Part shown: positions 23,804-34,649 of the stretch, in pieces | Numbering within the stretch: the stretch's first letter is position 1 | Layout: the number at the start of each line of letters is the position of its first letter | Assembly (NCBI GenBank): GCA_000697665.1 | Contig: KL197736.1 | Span: forward strand, 395,247 to 459,246 | DNA length: 64,000 bases | Reading direction: 5' to 3' | Source: Jaapia argillacea MUCL 33604 | Lineage: Eukaryota > Basidiomycota > Agaricomycetes > Jaapiales > Jaapiaceae | Position numbers and translations under genes: made by a program | The notes under the pieces: model-generated | What the model was told of the DNA's origin: nothing | What the model saw: the letters and a program-made list of their open reading frames with translations, nothing else | Databases searched by the model: none

Positions 23804-24260
23804 GTGGATAGCTCAAGTAATGCTTAATGATCAGAACAATGATTGCTTTTGTTTTGTGTTTGATCTCCAGTGAGTCTAGGTGGGTACTCAGCACCTTGTC
23901 AAGGACTGTTGAGTCATCGGCAAGATTGACAAGTGAGCGAGCGATAATAGGGATGGACGACGATTGAGAAGGTTGGGAGGATTGACAAAGGATATCAGTA
24001 ATGGAATCAACAACCCATTGCCTCTGGGACTCCAGCGAGTCAGGGAGGATAGGGGGAGGAAATTGATGCCTACAACACGGGTGACAGTATGCTGTCAGCT
24101 TGAAGATGTTCATTCCAGTCAGAACATACTTATCGATCAACTGGATCGGCTGGGGGCACGGTCCTAAGACATGGGTATATGTGGGGTAGCTATGTACGGC
24201 GTTAGGTGCATATCTGAGGGAGTATTGGAATGCTAACCTTTGTACTGACTGAGCTCTCAA
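23804..24260 (-). CDS. Unrecognised protein, possibly the 5' part of an interrupted gene
   Basis: The minus-strand frame includes LAFQYSLRYAPNAVHSYPTY, a Pro/Cys-containing middle, and a helical C-terminal part (KVLSTHLDSLEIKHKTKAII). The straight open frame runs on into the LTR-like element at 23797. The element's end therefore marks where the original gene was cut. I do not recognise the family. Confidence 0.35.
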
Positions 24261-24299
24261 AATGAGGCGTCCCTCTCAGTCGAAGCTGTAACGATGTTG

Positions 24300-25730
24300 G
24301 GGGAACCTTTGTCTTTGCAAAGCCTATGAATTGTCAGATCATAAGAAGGCAAAGCTGAACAACAAGCTCACATCTCCTGGAGGTTGGGTGGAACCGCTAC
24401 TATGTAGCACAATTGTGGGCAGGGATTCCATTGTCTTGGATGAGGAAGAGAAAGGAGATATAAAATTTGTCTCGCTGTCCAGTGGGTGTGGGTCTGGTTT
24501 CCGATTGCAACATCCTTATCATCGTGTATCGGCTATGTGACAATGTGCACCTCCTTTGGGCTGGTTGGAATCAAATTCATTGTATTCTCAAGGTTTCATC
24601 CTCCCTGCCATTCACCAGCTGCCACAGCCCATCCTACAACTGAGCTCGTGGTTCTGATGTGATGTGAGGGGGTCGTGAATCACTAACTACCAGAAACCCA
24701 ATGAATGTAGAGGACCCCTGACTCCATCCCCCCACGACCTCCCACTTTCACTCTGGCCAAAGCACGCCATGCTCTGGTTGAATCTGGGGAGCTTGTGGAT
24801 CTGAGTCGGCTCCAATAGCAGCAGAGCTGAAGTAGAACCAACCCACCCAAACCCCTAACAGGATATTGCCATTGGGTTGTCAGTGTCGATCTTTTGCTAT
24901 CAACAATTTGGTACATCATGGGGTTCAGCAATGAAGATGAAGTGCTGCGCGTTTTTAGGACAGAGAGTCAGTATCGGGAAGAGTTGAGGGCAAGGAGACT
25001 AACTTCGAAGAATTATAGGTGTCGTACAACTGAGCATCCAACTTGCTATCAAACCCTTGTGACTGCAAGGGATGAACTCTGGCAAATGACTGGGCATGAG
25101 ACCCAGGTGGGAAGTCCGCAATGAAAGGAAGAGTAGAAGGGTCACTATTAGAAGTGGGGGAGATAGCGAGGCTGAGGGAGTTCAGGCAGTGGATGAATCT
25201 CGAAGGGATTCTCCTCAACGATGGCTTTGAGAACGATGACCTCTCAAATGCACACAGGTGGTATTTTGGTCTTTGTCTTGACTGTGTGAGCACGTTCAAC
25301 AAAAGTTGAGAGTTCATCCTCCTTCTCATCTGAAGGGGTGGGGGCAAAGCGGTCTTTCTAGTAAGTGGTCGGTATCTATGTGAACCCAAGGTAAGCACAC
25401 CAAATCAAAAACAGAAGCATGAATCAAACTTACACTGAGCAAACTTAGTCGCCAAGCTGAACAAACATGGCCCAGGTCACCTCTGTCCAAGAACCATCAT
25501 GAACGAGTCCACTCCACCCCTCTCAGCCTCTCCAATGCTATATGCAGACACTCTTTCATCACCTTCAACTCCTGATCAAATTCTTGCGCGAGTCGTCGTG
25601 AATTGGTAGTGAACTGACGACAAGACAGACCATGGACCATCTTGTTAACATGGGTAGGGATGTCCCCCAAAATGTTGTGTCAACTGCATAGGTCGCATCA
25701 TGATTACAAGTCACTCGTTGCCTAGGCCTT
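24300..25730. other. No supportable gene
   Basis: A + strand frame at 24894-25124 (EDEVLRVFRTESQYREELRA) and the next at 25121-25309 look more protein-like than random but belong to no family I know and lack clear exon borders. On the minus strand 25500-25690 reads a helical stretch (DIPTHVNKMVHGLSCRQF). All could be remnants of one decayed gene. Confidence 0.3.
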
Positions 25731-25732
25731 CT

Positions 25733-26420
25733 CTACCTTGCACCTCCATCTGAAGGTGAGACATCGCCGAGTATCAAACCAAAAACTAGTATCTGCTCTG
25801 GCTGGTCAAAAATGGGCATAGCAGCTTCTTCGTCAACTTCTTGTATGGGCAAAGCAGTTGGGTGGCCTTGGCAGCAGTGACCTTGGTGGAAATTTCTCGA
25901 GGTCCACCATTGTAGCTGAGGAATAGGGAGAGGGTTGTGCTGGTAAATGTGATGGATGATGTGACAGCACACGGGAGGAGGTATGGGTAATGAACGAATT
26001 GAGGCATCAACCCGAACATGCCAGGCCATTTATGAGCAGGTGATTCAACTGTCATGACTGCGTTAGTTATGTATAGGTTTAGGACGGCGGAGAAAGCCAT
26101 ACAAAGTCCTCCAACAACGGTGCCCACAACACCACCTAGAGCCCAACAAAATCTAGCAGCTCAAGTGAGTGGTGATATATGAAGAAGGACAAGATCGACC
26201 CACCCCATGATACCATATGCATGCCCTTCATTCGTCAAATCTGTGACAACAGCTACACAGCCATGAGCCATGCCTATTGCTCCAACAAAGGCACCTTGGA
26301 CAAGTTGAATCATAATTTGAGGCTTCAGAGAAGGGATGGGTTGGTGTATGGGTCCGTGCACCGATAGTTGATGACAAGGACAACATCCCCACTCCACAAA
26401 TCTCGCGGCAGCCTCAACAA
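25733..26420 (-). pseudogene. MFS transporter relic
   Basis: Minus-strand blocks match a major facilitator superfamily transporter in order. IQLVQGAFVGAIGMAHGCVA and VVTDLTNEGHAYGIMG correspond to the TM4-TM5 region (usually 'LQG..NGN.G...... E.TD..N'). ALGGVVGTVVGG corresponds to the 'WALG..IGP..GG' motif. After a probable intron come ESPAHKWPGMFG and HYPYLLPCAV, typical of the fungal drug:H+ antiporter type. The N-terminal and C-terminal thirds are missing and frames change between blocks. Just upstream lie pieces of a different gene (Sub2), so the two relics are abutted. It cannot make a working transporter as it stands. Confidence 0.55.
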
Positions 26421-26469
26421 TGCTCTACACCTGAAGCCCAATAGCATAATTCCTATCTGCAGATGGGAG

Positions 26470-27115
26470 CAAGCATGCAAACTCCCGCATCGGCAGTGGA
26501 CAAGGCGAGAAAGGTTGGGCAAACGAGGTGACCACAATGTGAGGACATCTTGTTGCGGAGTGTCTCAGCATCGTTTGTGATGGGGGTACCACCATAGAAG
26601 ATGCGGACATGGGCGTCAGGCATATACTTGGCAAATCAAGGATGGTCGTTCTTGATGTGGAAGGCCAGTTGATGGGTGTGGCAAAGGACGAGGACTGAAA
26701 CCTCGCCATTGACAGAGAACGTCCATGCCAAGGACAGCTTGAGGGATTTCCTGTTGCACTGCAAGTATGAAGAAAATCAATTAGAGTTATGAAAGGAGGA
26801 GGAGCATACTAACCCTCTGAGGGATGCTCAAAACCCAAATCACTGATGGCCTGCAGCAGCTCTGGTTTCAAGCAGAAATCCCTAAGTCTACGGTAAATAT
26901 AGTAAGTTGAAATCAAAGAGAATATCTGTACAACTTACCGAAAACCAGTGGAATAATACTGAAGACTCCTTATCATCACCCTCTGCAACTGCAACTGCTC
27001 CCCTGGCACCTGCTGCCGTGGCATGATTAGCGACAAAGTCTTGCTCAACAAAGGTGGCCTGGACCACGAACCTGTTCTCTGCGGAGATGGGAGCCTCTAG
27101 TCCATCAACCCTCAC
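26470..27115 (-). pseudogene. SUB2: Relic of ATP-dependent RNA helicase Sub2/UAP56
   Basis: On the minus strand: an acidic N-terminal piece ending SSVLFHWFS, an intron (about 26890-26940), [19 protein letters not shown] with EHPSE, another intron, VQQEIPQAVLGMDVLCQ, then VSVLVLCHTHQLAFHIKNDH, then [16 protein letters not shown] and ETLRNK. These match the Q-motif region, motif Ia and the following 'FYGGT' segment of the DEAD-box protein Sub2 (mRNA export and splicing). The piece with the ATP-binding P-loop between DVLCQ and VSVLVLCH is absent, frames are broken, and motif II onward is missing. The introns are kept, so it arose by DNA duplication and not from mRNA. The working gene must lie elsewhere. 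Confidence 0.75.
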
Positions 27116-27119
27116 ACTT

Positions 27120-28130
27120 TCCCTTCTTCTGCACTGCGATCCATACTGTGCTGACCCAAGATGTTGTCTTGGTGGAGATGGTGTTCACACTCCTTCCTGG
27201 CGACCTGGTATATAGGGGCAGGATGTGGATGATGTGTAAACTGAAAAAGGAAGGCTATGAGCAAAGACGTTGGAGATGATGGGAAATGAAATGAGAACGA
27301 GTTGGCACTAGTGTGCAGCCAGTGTTGTAATATAATTGCAACTATACCAGCAAATAGCAGGGAGTGGTTTGCAACTACCCCCAGGAAATGTATTGCAATA
27401 ACTGCCCGGTCTTGAGGATGGTCCACAGCTCACCCTTGTTTGGGCATGCTCGTGGACGGTCACTCAGCTTCTCTTGCCAACAGGGGTCTTGTCTGTTTTG
27501 GTTCTCCGGAAACCCTATCATTCAACATATCTGTTTTGAGTACAATCAGGACCAGCAGATCTCCATTAGCAATGATGTGGGACTTTATATTGGCAGGGCT
27601 TTCGCATGGTTGAAGTCAAGTCCAAGATGAACGCTGAACAGTGAACACCCTCAACATTGATAAACTCCAGTACTTCAAAGGTAAGGAGCCACAACTTGGC
27701 CATCTATTGGTTCAAATACGGACAGATCAAAATTGAGTACAGTATCTTCCAACTCAACAAACGTGAATTGGCAAACAAAGCAACAGGAATAGGGATATAG
27801 ATGATGTGGGTAATGAATGAAGGGAACAAATGGTTGGGATTAAAATGACACATCACCAGCCACCACATGGTTTTGCTGATTGTCCATGTGGAAAAGGCAT
27901 GGCTGAGTAAAGGGAATAGAGGCTGCGCGATTGTGTGCAGCCAGAGCGAGGATTCAGAGTTTATGTGTGGTGTTACTTTGTTTTCCTTATATTCGAGGGG
28001 ATTGACATTAGCCAGCAGCACACATAGATGATAGACTTGGACTTACCGCTTCTTCTGGGCAGTGCCAGGCACACTGCTGGAAGGGACGAGAGTGTTGGGT
28101 CAAAGGAGACATAACAATAAAAGATAATAG
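27120..28130. other. No supportable gene
   Basis: Short frames only. A + strand frame at 27364-27630 and a hydrophobic minus-strand frame at 27704-28021 show no recognisable domain or splice structure. Confidence 0.35.
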
Positions 28131-28135
28131 CAAAC

Positions 28136-29949
28136 TCACCTAATCAATCGAAGTTCGCAACCCATGACAGAAAGCACCCACTCAACCTCACCAACGGCAT
28201 CTGTCCACCTTGCCAACTGTGTTCCCACTGCCTCGCCTCCCTGCCCTGCAACTGCCTCCCTCCACCAAGATAACGATAACAAGACCAACAGAAACCCATT
28301 CTTCCCTGGCTTCTGTGCAGACGCCCACAAACCACCTGCACCTGAACACCTTAGTTGCCCATCTTCATCCCTGGAGTGCCAGCTAGGCTGGATGTTTAAC
28401 CACCAGGACCACCAGCCACCAGCATACTCCTCCAAGTTGTTGATGGCAGGCATTTTGGTGAGTTGACGGCACTCCTTCATCCATTGGGCGACTTGAGGAG
28501 GACGATTTGCAGCAGGAAGGCCGCTGGCCTATTGAACAATGGCACATTAGAAGCTGCACAAACAATGGAAGTGAAAGAATGAGAGATGACTCACCGGGCA
28601 TGCAAACTTGTATGAACACTCAATATCAACCCACCATCTGACCACATTGGAGAACGCCGGACCATAGCTGCGTTGGGACAAAATTGTGTATGCATCAGCC
28701 AACCAAGATGGCCAAAACGTGGAATCGATTGCAGGTGTGGGTACTGGGAGGGAGGGGAGCGCCAAAACTGAGGATGGGGGTTGAGAGGTTTCACCAGCAC
28801 CATCAAAGATACCTCTGCCCAGATTTGCAGGGCCCATTGGAGTGATATTAGGAGTTGAGGGTTTTGATAAGCCAGGAGTATGTGTTTCAATGTGGGAGGA
28901 GGGGGTGCTATTGATTAAATCCTGTGGTGGAGCATTGACGTTCAACCCCCGCATATTTGCTGCAGCCGGTGGGGAAGCATCAGGAGTCGAGGGTTTGGAT
29001 AAGTGAGGAGTGTGCATTGAAACACTGGAGGAGGCAGGGTTGTACTTGGGATCCTGCAACTGAGCGTTGACAACTGCAGGGGTAGGCGCGTTCAATGAGC
29101 CATTCAATGAGGAATTGTCAATGATGAAATGATCGTCCATCTGCTGAGTAGTAGAATCGGTAGGAGGAGGTGAAGAGATATCCATACGTGCAGCTTGACC
29201 ACTCGGGGGATGAATGGTGGGCAGAGACAAATTGCGAGGGGCAGTGTTGACGATATCGTCATCCAACTCATAGGTGGTGGACTTGAATGGAGGAGAATGT
29301 ATGATGGTGGAATCAACTTGAGACTGGTGAGTGGGCAAACCGCTGAGGTGGATAGGCTGGCCACTAGAAAGGGTTTGGGCAGGGCATTCAATGCTGGTGG
29401 CATGAGAAGATGAACCAGAGGCTGAGGCAATAGCTGAGCCAACAACAGATTCAGAGTCTGCGTTCAGAGTGTCAACCGAGCCAATGTCATCCCCTATCAG
29501 TGTTGTGGAAGGGTTCAAACACTGAGAAATCCTCCTAAGTCCACTAGCATTCGACTTTGTACTGCGAGGGCTCTCCTTCTCTTCTCCTTGCTCATCCTAC
29601 CACCCCCACTGTTGAGACCCAACTCCACTATCACCTCCTGGTTCCTTGCTAGGTTACTCTCTTGACCCAGCTTATAGGGAGTCATCCTCTGCAGCTTTGT
29701 AACTTCTTGCTCCTGTTCCTTAATTGACATTCTATGCACTTTCCGCTTGAGTGGTGACTGCAGGCTGGCTATAAACTTCATGTCTAGCGACCTCCCCCTG
29801 GTACCACCATCCCTCTGCTTTCCCTTCCCCCCTTGAGTGCGTACCCCGCCCTTTCTGCTTGTAAGGGATGCCATGTTGCAGGATCTGGATTGGCTAGATG
29901 ATGAACGTGATTGGGACAGAGAACTGGAGTGGGAATCACTGGAGCACAA
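28136..29949 (-). CDS. Trp-rich 'WW...QPxW' accessory family protein, copy 2
   Basis: On the minus strand a basic, Ser-rich N-terminus (29515-29949, with KLQRMTPYKLGQESNLARNQ) leads into a Ser/Pro/Thr-rich middle. The middle holds two copies of 'HTP.LSKPSTP'. The conserved half follows: FWPSWLADAYTILSQRSYG, NVVRWWVDIECSYKFACP, an intron (about 28525-28590), GLPAANRPPQVAQWMKECRQ, GGWWSWWLNIQPSWHSRDED, GKNGFLLVLLSLSWWREAV and AVGEVEWVLSVM. The order of blocks matches copy 1 at 2950-4013. The function is unknown. It lies directly downstream of the HMG-like gene at 30257-31202 on the same strand, the same gene order as copy 1. The joint near 29518 changes frame, so an intron or a break lies there. 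Confidence 0.55.
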
Positions 29950-30256
29950 TTGAGAAGGAGAGCTGGAGGATGATCAAGATTCAAACATCAACATCTCATT
30001 GGAGGTTAGGTCGAGGGACAGTAACATCTTGTTGATCAGTTCCTCAGTGCCACCTGACAACTCAGATTCTGGGGCTACGTATCATGAGTGAGTATCTCTT
30101 CCCTACATCAAATCAATGGCTTATTCACCTTGTGTCTTGAAGACCCACTGTAGAAAGCTTCTGACTACGTGCTGTCAGAACACACTGGGGTCAAGCTCTG
30201 ACCAAGTCTTGTCGCCCTCTATGGTCCTGCCAACCATCAAGCTATACTGAGAACTG

Positions 30257-31202
30257 TTAATCGACTGAATACTGGCCACCGCTCTCGCCGATGTACACTT
30301 TCACGAAGCATTCTTCATTGGCTGATCTTGGAGGCGCCCCTAAGAAGAGTGTTCCAACAGATCCTGTATACTCGCAGACCAATTGGAGGAGAGGTTGGAT
30401 TATTCCTGCCGCTCTTGCTCTTGCCCTAGATGTATGTTCAGCTCAACTCAGAGACTCCTATATCTTTGAATACTCACTTGTTGATGGATTCAGTGTCTGT
30501 TGGTGCATCTGGAAGGCTCCCTCTGTGAAACTCTTTCTTGGCGCTCTTGTGCAAGTCCATTGCCTCTTCCTCATACACCCTCCGAACCTCTGGCGTCTCC
30601 TTTGCAAACAGTTCCTGTGCAATGGTGTTTTGGTAGGCGACCCGTTGCTCTGCCAATTTTCCAGCCACTGGCCAGTGTTCGTCAAACGCATCCCTAACAG
30701 CCTTGTTGTTCTTCAACATGTAATACTGCCATCCAGGAAGAAGCCTGGATGGTTTCTTGGCTTTCTTCCGAATCAAAGTGAGTAGCGGTGCCCACGGATT
30801 TTTTTCCAACTTGGTACTGGTGGCCTTCTTCCACTGAAACCAAAGTTTTATCATCTATGAAAAAGTGAGTTTGAAATGATTTTTCCTCGAGTTGGATGCT
30901 CATTCTCTCACCATGTTAATCCTTTGGACCACCTCTGCCTTCTGCACAATCTCTTCCAGCATCATCGCCTCATGAGATAGCATGGCCCCCCCCTCATCTG
31001 GCTGAGGCTCCTCAGAGAGAGCCACACGCCACAGGAATTTCGCCCAGTATGCTGCCCAGATTTGTGGCCAAAATTCGGGGGTTTTTTTTGCTTGTGCAGC
31101 ATGCAGGTATTCGTCCAAAAAACTTGGTAGGAGCTTCAGGCGTTCCCCATGAAAGTTTCCTTTATTACCTGCTTTCCTGCCCTTCCTGTTGGAGTGTGCC
31201 AT
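30257..31202 (-). CDS. HMG-like accessory family protein, copy 2
   Basis: Three exons are readable on the minus strand. Exon 1 (31202 to about 30914) starts MAHSNRKGRKAGNKG and carries LLPSFLDEYLHAA, PEFWPQIWAAYWAKFLWRV and EEIVQKAEVVQRINM. Exon 2 (about 30856-30472) carries MIKLWFQWKKA, PWAPLLTLIRKKA, LPGWQYYMLKNNKAV and EVRRVYEEEAMDLHKSA. Exon 3 (about 30440-30257) reads AGIIQPLLQLVCEYTGSVGT and GAPPRSANEECFVKVYIGES. The blocks FW.....YW..F.WR, a basic Trp segment, YY....VR..F and C.YTG are shared with a large Agaricomycete family. All three exons are open as joined here. It is divergent from the gene starting at 31337 and followed by the WW-family gene. Confidence 0.6.
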
Positions 31203-31336
31203 GCTGGTGAAATAGTGGGAGGTAGGAGGCACTTGAGTAAGGTATCGCGACCTCAATATTATTTCGTAGAACCTTCTCCTCGCCCCATCAGAGTTTCAAT
31301 CTCAAGTCTCAACCAAACGAACACCAGCTCACCATC
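31203..31336. promoter_or_regulatory. Short divergent intergenic region
   Basis: Only 134 bases separate the start of the minus-strand HMG-like gene from the ATG of the + strand RNase H1N-like gene, so the two probably share a bidirectional promoter. No clear TATA box is seen; CT-rich tracts are present near 31270-31320. Confidence 0.4.
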
Positions 31337-31980
31337 ATGCCGTCCTCCAGCACCCAATCAGACCCTCCCAAAACCCCTACCCGTAAAGCTGCTTATACCT
31401 CAACTTCGTATGACACCCCTTGCTATAAAGCAATTGTCGCTGCTTTGGCAAATTTGTCAGTTGAGAACAGCAGTGCAAATATGGCCAGAAAGAATTGCTA
31501 TGTTGTATTCTGTGGTTGCAAAACCGGCATCTTCACTGTTTGGTCGGTTTCATTTTTACCTTTCTGGCTTCCACATATACTGAGAGGTGTCTTAACCCAC
31601 CCCCATTCAGGGAAGAAGCTCACTGCTCTGTCTCAGGTTACCCTAACAACTGCTACAAGGGTTACACAACTCTCAAGGAAGGGAATGCAGAATGGAGTCG
31701 GTTTGTTTGTGGAGCTAATGGAGCTCCTCCCAGAGATGCTGAACATGTACCCCTTGATGGGACTGTGTGGGTGGTAATCAAAGGGGCCGTCCCTGGTGTT
31801 TATGAGAGCAAGTAAGTCTCAATATCCTAATTTATCCATCCATATGCCTGACTCTTGATTAGTGACGAGGCAATCAATGCCTTAGGGGATAATCCTGAAG
31901 TGAGGATCACAGGCGCCACCTCCATAGATGCCAGATATGCTTTGCTGATGAGGGAATTTCAAGCAGGACACGCTGCCTGA
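31337..31980 (+). CDS. Small protein with RNase H1 N-terminal (viroplasmin-like) domain
   Basis: Exons are 31337-31542, 31611-31811 and 31863-31980, with GT...AG introns, giving an open frame of about 174 residues ending in TGA at 31978-31980. Residues 50-95 read NCYVVFCGCKTGIFTVW and, across intron 1, CSVSGYPNNCYKGYTT. This matches the nucleic-acid-binding N-terminal domain of RNase H1 and of caulimovirus viroplasmin ('Y.V..G...GI...W......V.G......K...T'). No catalytic RNase H domain follows. The N-terminus is Ser/Thr/Pro-rich; the C-terminus is DEAINALGDNPEVRITGATS and a short tail. A hybrid- or double-strand-binding role is inferred from the domain. It is divergent from the HMG-like gene. 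Confidence 0.7.
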
Positions 31981-31984
31981 TTGG

Positions 31985-32310
31985 CTTAAATTTTCTCCTT
32001 TCATTTAAACACTCATTATCCATCTTTCTTGGTTGATTCATATAGTACATCAGGAAAAACAGCTGAAGACTCTATGAGCTATATTTACCTAAATAGTTGT
32101 CATAGTTCCTAGATCATTTATACTAAGGGTACACTGGGAAAAAAAGTTTTAAAGTTTCTTCCCACTACGGCATCTTTCCCAGAGCTGTTTATAGTGCTCT
32201 TAGAGAGCATTGCTTGGGTTTAGTGACTATAGAATCTGTCTCATACTATAGAGAAATCTGGATATTCATAGAGATATTTAGAGACTATAAATCACTCCAG
32301 GTCATAGATA
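31985..32310. other. AT-rich spacer without a gene
   Basis: The stretch has several short A/T runs (for example GGGAAAAAAAGTTTTAAAG) and no open frame of note. It lies 3' of the RNase H1N-like gene and could include its polyadenylation region. Confidence 0.4.
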
Positions 32311-32311
32311 G

Positions 32312-33150
32312 TCAATTCAATATTATCATTGCACGACTACAGTACTGAACAATGTACCTAGGGTCATTCAACAGAATGCAGGAAACTATGAGGCAACATG
32401 ATACTATGAATATGATGAGATGATGGAAGGGAATGAAACAGATAAGAGTTTTAAATGGAGACAGTGCAGCTGGTGTGTAGTGATGTACATGTTCGATACC
32501 AAGGTGCTTGGCCAGTTCCTGCTGTAAAGCCAAGGAAGAGAAACATCAGTTGTTGTGAGAAATGGAGGTGGATATGGGCACTAACCACACTGGGCTCTGG
32601 AGGTTGGTACCTCTCGAATATCTGCAGGTCATGCCTGCTGCTTCTCTGTTTCACCCAGTGATGGTGCTCAACTAGCTCAGGGACAACATTAGTGGAAGTA
32701 GGTACAGATGAAGATATCGTACATTGATGGGAAGGATAGACATACCCTTGGTCATCGAACCTGTTGACTACCAGGAGTTCTGAGACAGGGAGATCTTGGA
32801 GTGTTTCTGAGGGAGAAACAGAGTAATTCTGGTATTCAGATTGTGAGGGAGGAAGGGGTTGAATGAAGTGATGGTATTCTGGAGGCGTGGCATACATTGG
32901 TCCTTCGACATCTTCACATTGACCATAGCCTATGAAGTGGTCCATCAGTGCTTCGACAGTCCATCCCTGGTGATCCACCACTTGCTAGAGTGGCTCTGGG
33001 TACTGGAAGTGCTGACTGGCAGGATGATGAGCGCATCCAGCACCATTGTCGAAGGGATCAATAACAACATAGCCCTGAACCTGGTTACCGATGTCATACA
33101 CAAACTTCAGAATGACAGATTTATATACTTAGCCACGTTCCAAGCAAAGT
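32312..33150 (-). CDS. Unrecognised His/Pro/Gln-rich protein
   Basis: Minus-strand coding-like sequence from about 33130 reads FVYDIGNQVQGYVVIDPFDN and HHPASQHFQYPEPL, then a TAG near 33000, then QVVDHQGWTVEALMDHFIGY, YATPPEYHHFIQPLPPSQSE and LVEHHHWVKQRSSRHDLQI. The composition is protein-like and continuous on both sides of the TAG, so this is either a gene with a recent stop or one with an exon border there. There is no recognisable domain. Confidence 0.35.
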
Positions 33151-33869
33151 AGAAGTAAATGAAGACTCACTTGAGTGTTGCAGCCCTGTCCTACTCTGAC
33201 AATGTGTGGTGACAGCTAGGGGAGTGGGACCTGTGGTAGGGCATGGGTGAAGTCTGAAATAAACAAAACAATAAGTCAGCGTACTCAAGTGTAGTCAGCT
33301 GGTAATAAAATAAAGAAACCAATCACAAATACTCTTGTAGCGAACAAAGATCAACAAAAAACAATAACAAATGACGATGAGGAATGATGGACACTGATGA
33401 CAGAAGACCAATGATGAAGGATGAGGGGCAAAAAGCGACGATTGACAATAGGTGACGACAGACAACAAACAACAAGGGACAGCGAACAGCAGGGTTAACC
33501 AATGACGAGAAGGCAGAAGATTGGTAAACGAGAATGCAGAAATTCTGAGAAAGTACTTTGAACGAGGGCCTGAACACTGAAAGAAAATCATACCTGACAC
33601 TGATGAGCACAGAAAGAACTTGCATGGAAAGAATAGGTGTGAACGCAAGGGAAAAATGCGAAGTTTGAATGTTACCACCAAACGGTAAATGGACCGTGTA
33701 CTTGCTTGAGCAAGTCCGAGTCTTGTCTTATTCGACCCTCTCCATCATCATCCATACACAGTCCATCCTTGCTTTGCACTTTCTATTCTTCAACTCAGAG
33801 TCTAGCACTCTCTGGTCAACAGATAACACTCAGAACTTCGTGGTCCTTAACCCCATCCTCCACATTTCC

Positions 33870-34645
33870 GACCTTTTTGTGTTTTTGCTCGCCATTTCGC
33901 GCGCATCACAGGCGCATCGAAATCGTTTATCAAGATCGTATTCGCCTCCTCGCACCGCTCATAACGATGCCCGCATCGTCCAATTTGGTTGGAAATTGGT
34001 AGAGTTATAGATGTTTTTGTGTTTTGGGAGAGATCTGGTCATATCTCGAGATCCTTGGTCCGTGTTCATCTAAATCTTGGATCATTTTGACGCCCTGGAT
34101 CCCCTCTTTCGATCGCCCCCCTTACGCCGCAAATTGCTACACTCCATCGCCCACATTCACTTGGTTTCATTGTCACCCTCGCAGAGAAAGTTCATCCTTT
34201 GGATATTTTGCTCTTGGGTCAGGTTTGCAGTTTCCCCATTCCCCACCATTTACACCACCTATCACCCCCAAAGCACCACCCCTGCGCTTCAGGTCTCAAC
34301 AGCTTTGAAGTTATCCACACCCCTCCTCCACACTTTTGACCTCTCAAGTTTTTGCTCGCCGTTTCGTGCGCTTCGCCGGCGCTTCAAACGCGTTCAGTAC
34401 CATCATATTCGCCTCCTCGCACCGCTCATAAGGATGCCCGCATCATCCGATTTGGTTAGAAATTGGTGGAGTTATGGAAGGTTTTGTGTTTTGGGAAAGA
34501 TCTGGTGATATCTCGGGATCCGTTGTTCGTATTCACTCAAATATTGGATCATTTTGACGCCCTGGATCCCCTCTTTTGATCGCCCCCCTTATGCCGCAAA
34601 TTGCCCCACTCCTTCGCCCTCATTTGCCTGGTTTCGTTGTCACCT
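33870..34645. repeat. Direct repeat of about 305 bases, period 468
   Basis: Blocks at about 33870-34175 and 34338-34645 share TTTTTGCTCGCC.TTTCG, CGCCTCCTCGCACCGCTCAT, ATGCCCGCATC.TCC.ATTTGG, TTTTGTGTTTTGGGA.AGATC and ATTTTGACGCCCTGGATCCC in order. Copies differ by perhaps a tenth of positions. Open frames across them are Ser/Pro/Leu-rich and shared by both copies, but I see no gene. Confidence 0.7.
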
Positions 34646-34649
34646 CATC

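Noticed and set aside
27364-28021. Possible small proteins between the Sub2 relic and the WW-family gene
   Set aside because: No recognisable domain, no convincing splice sites and frames on both strands of equal quality.
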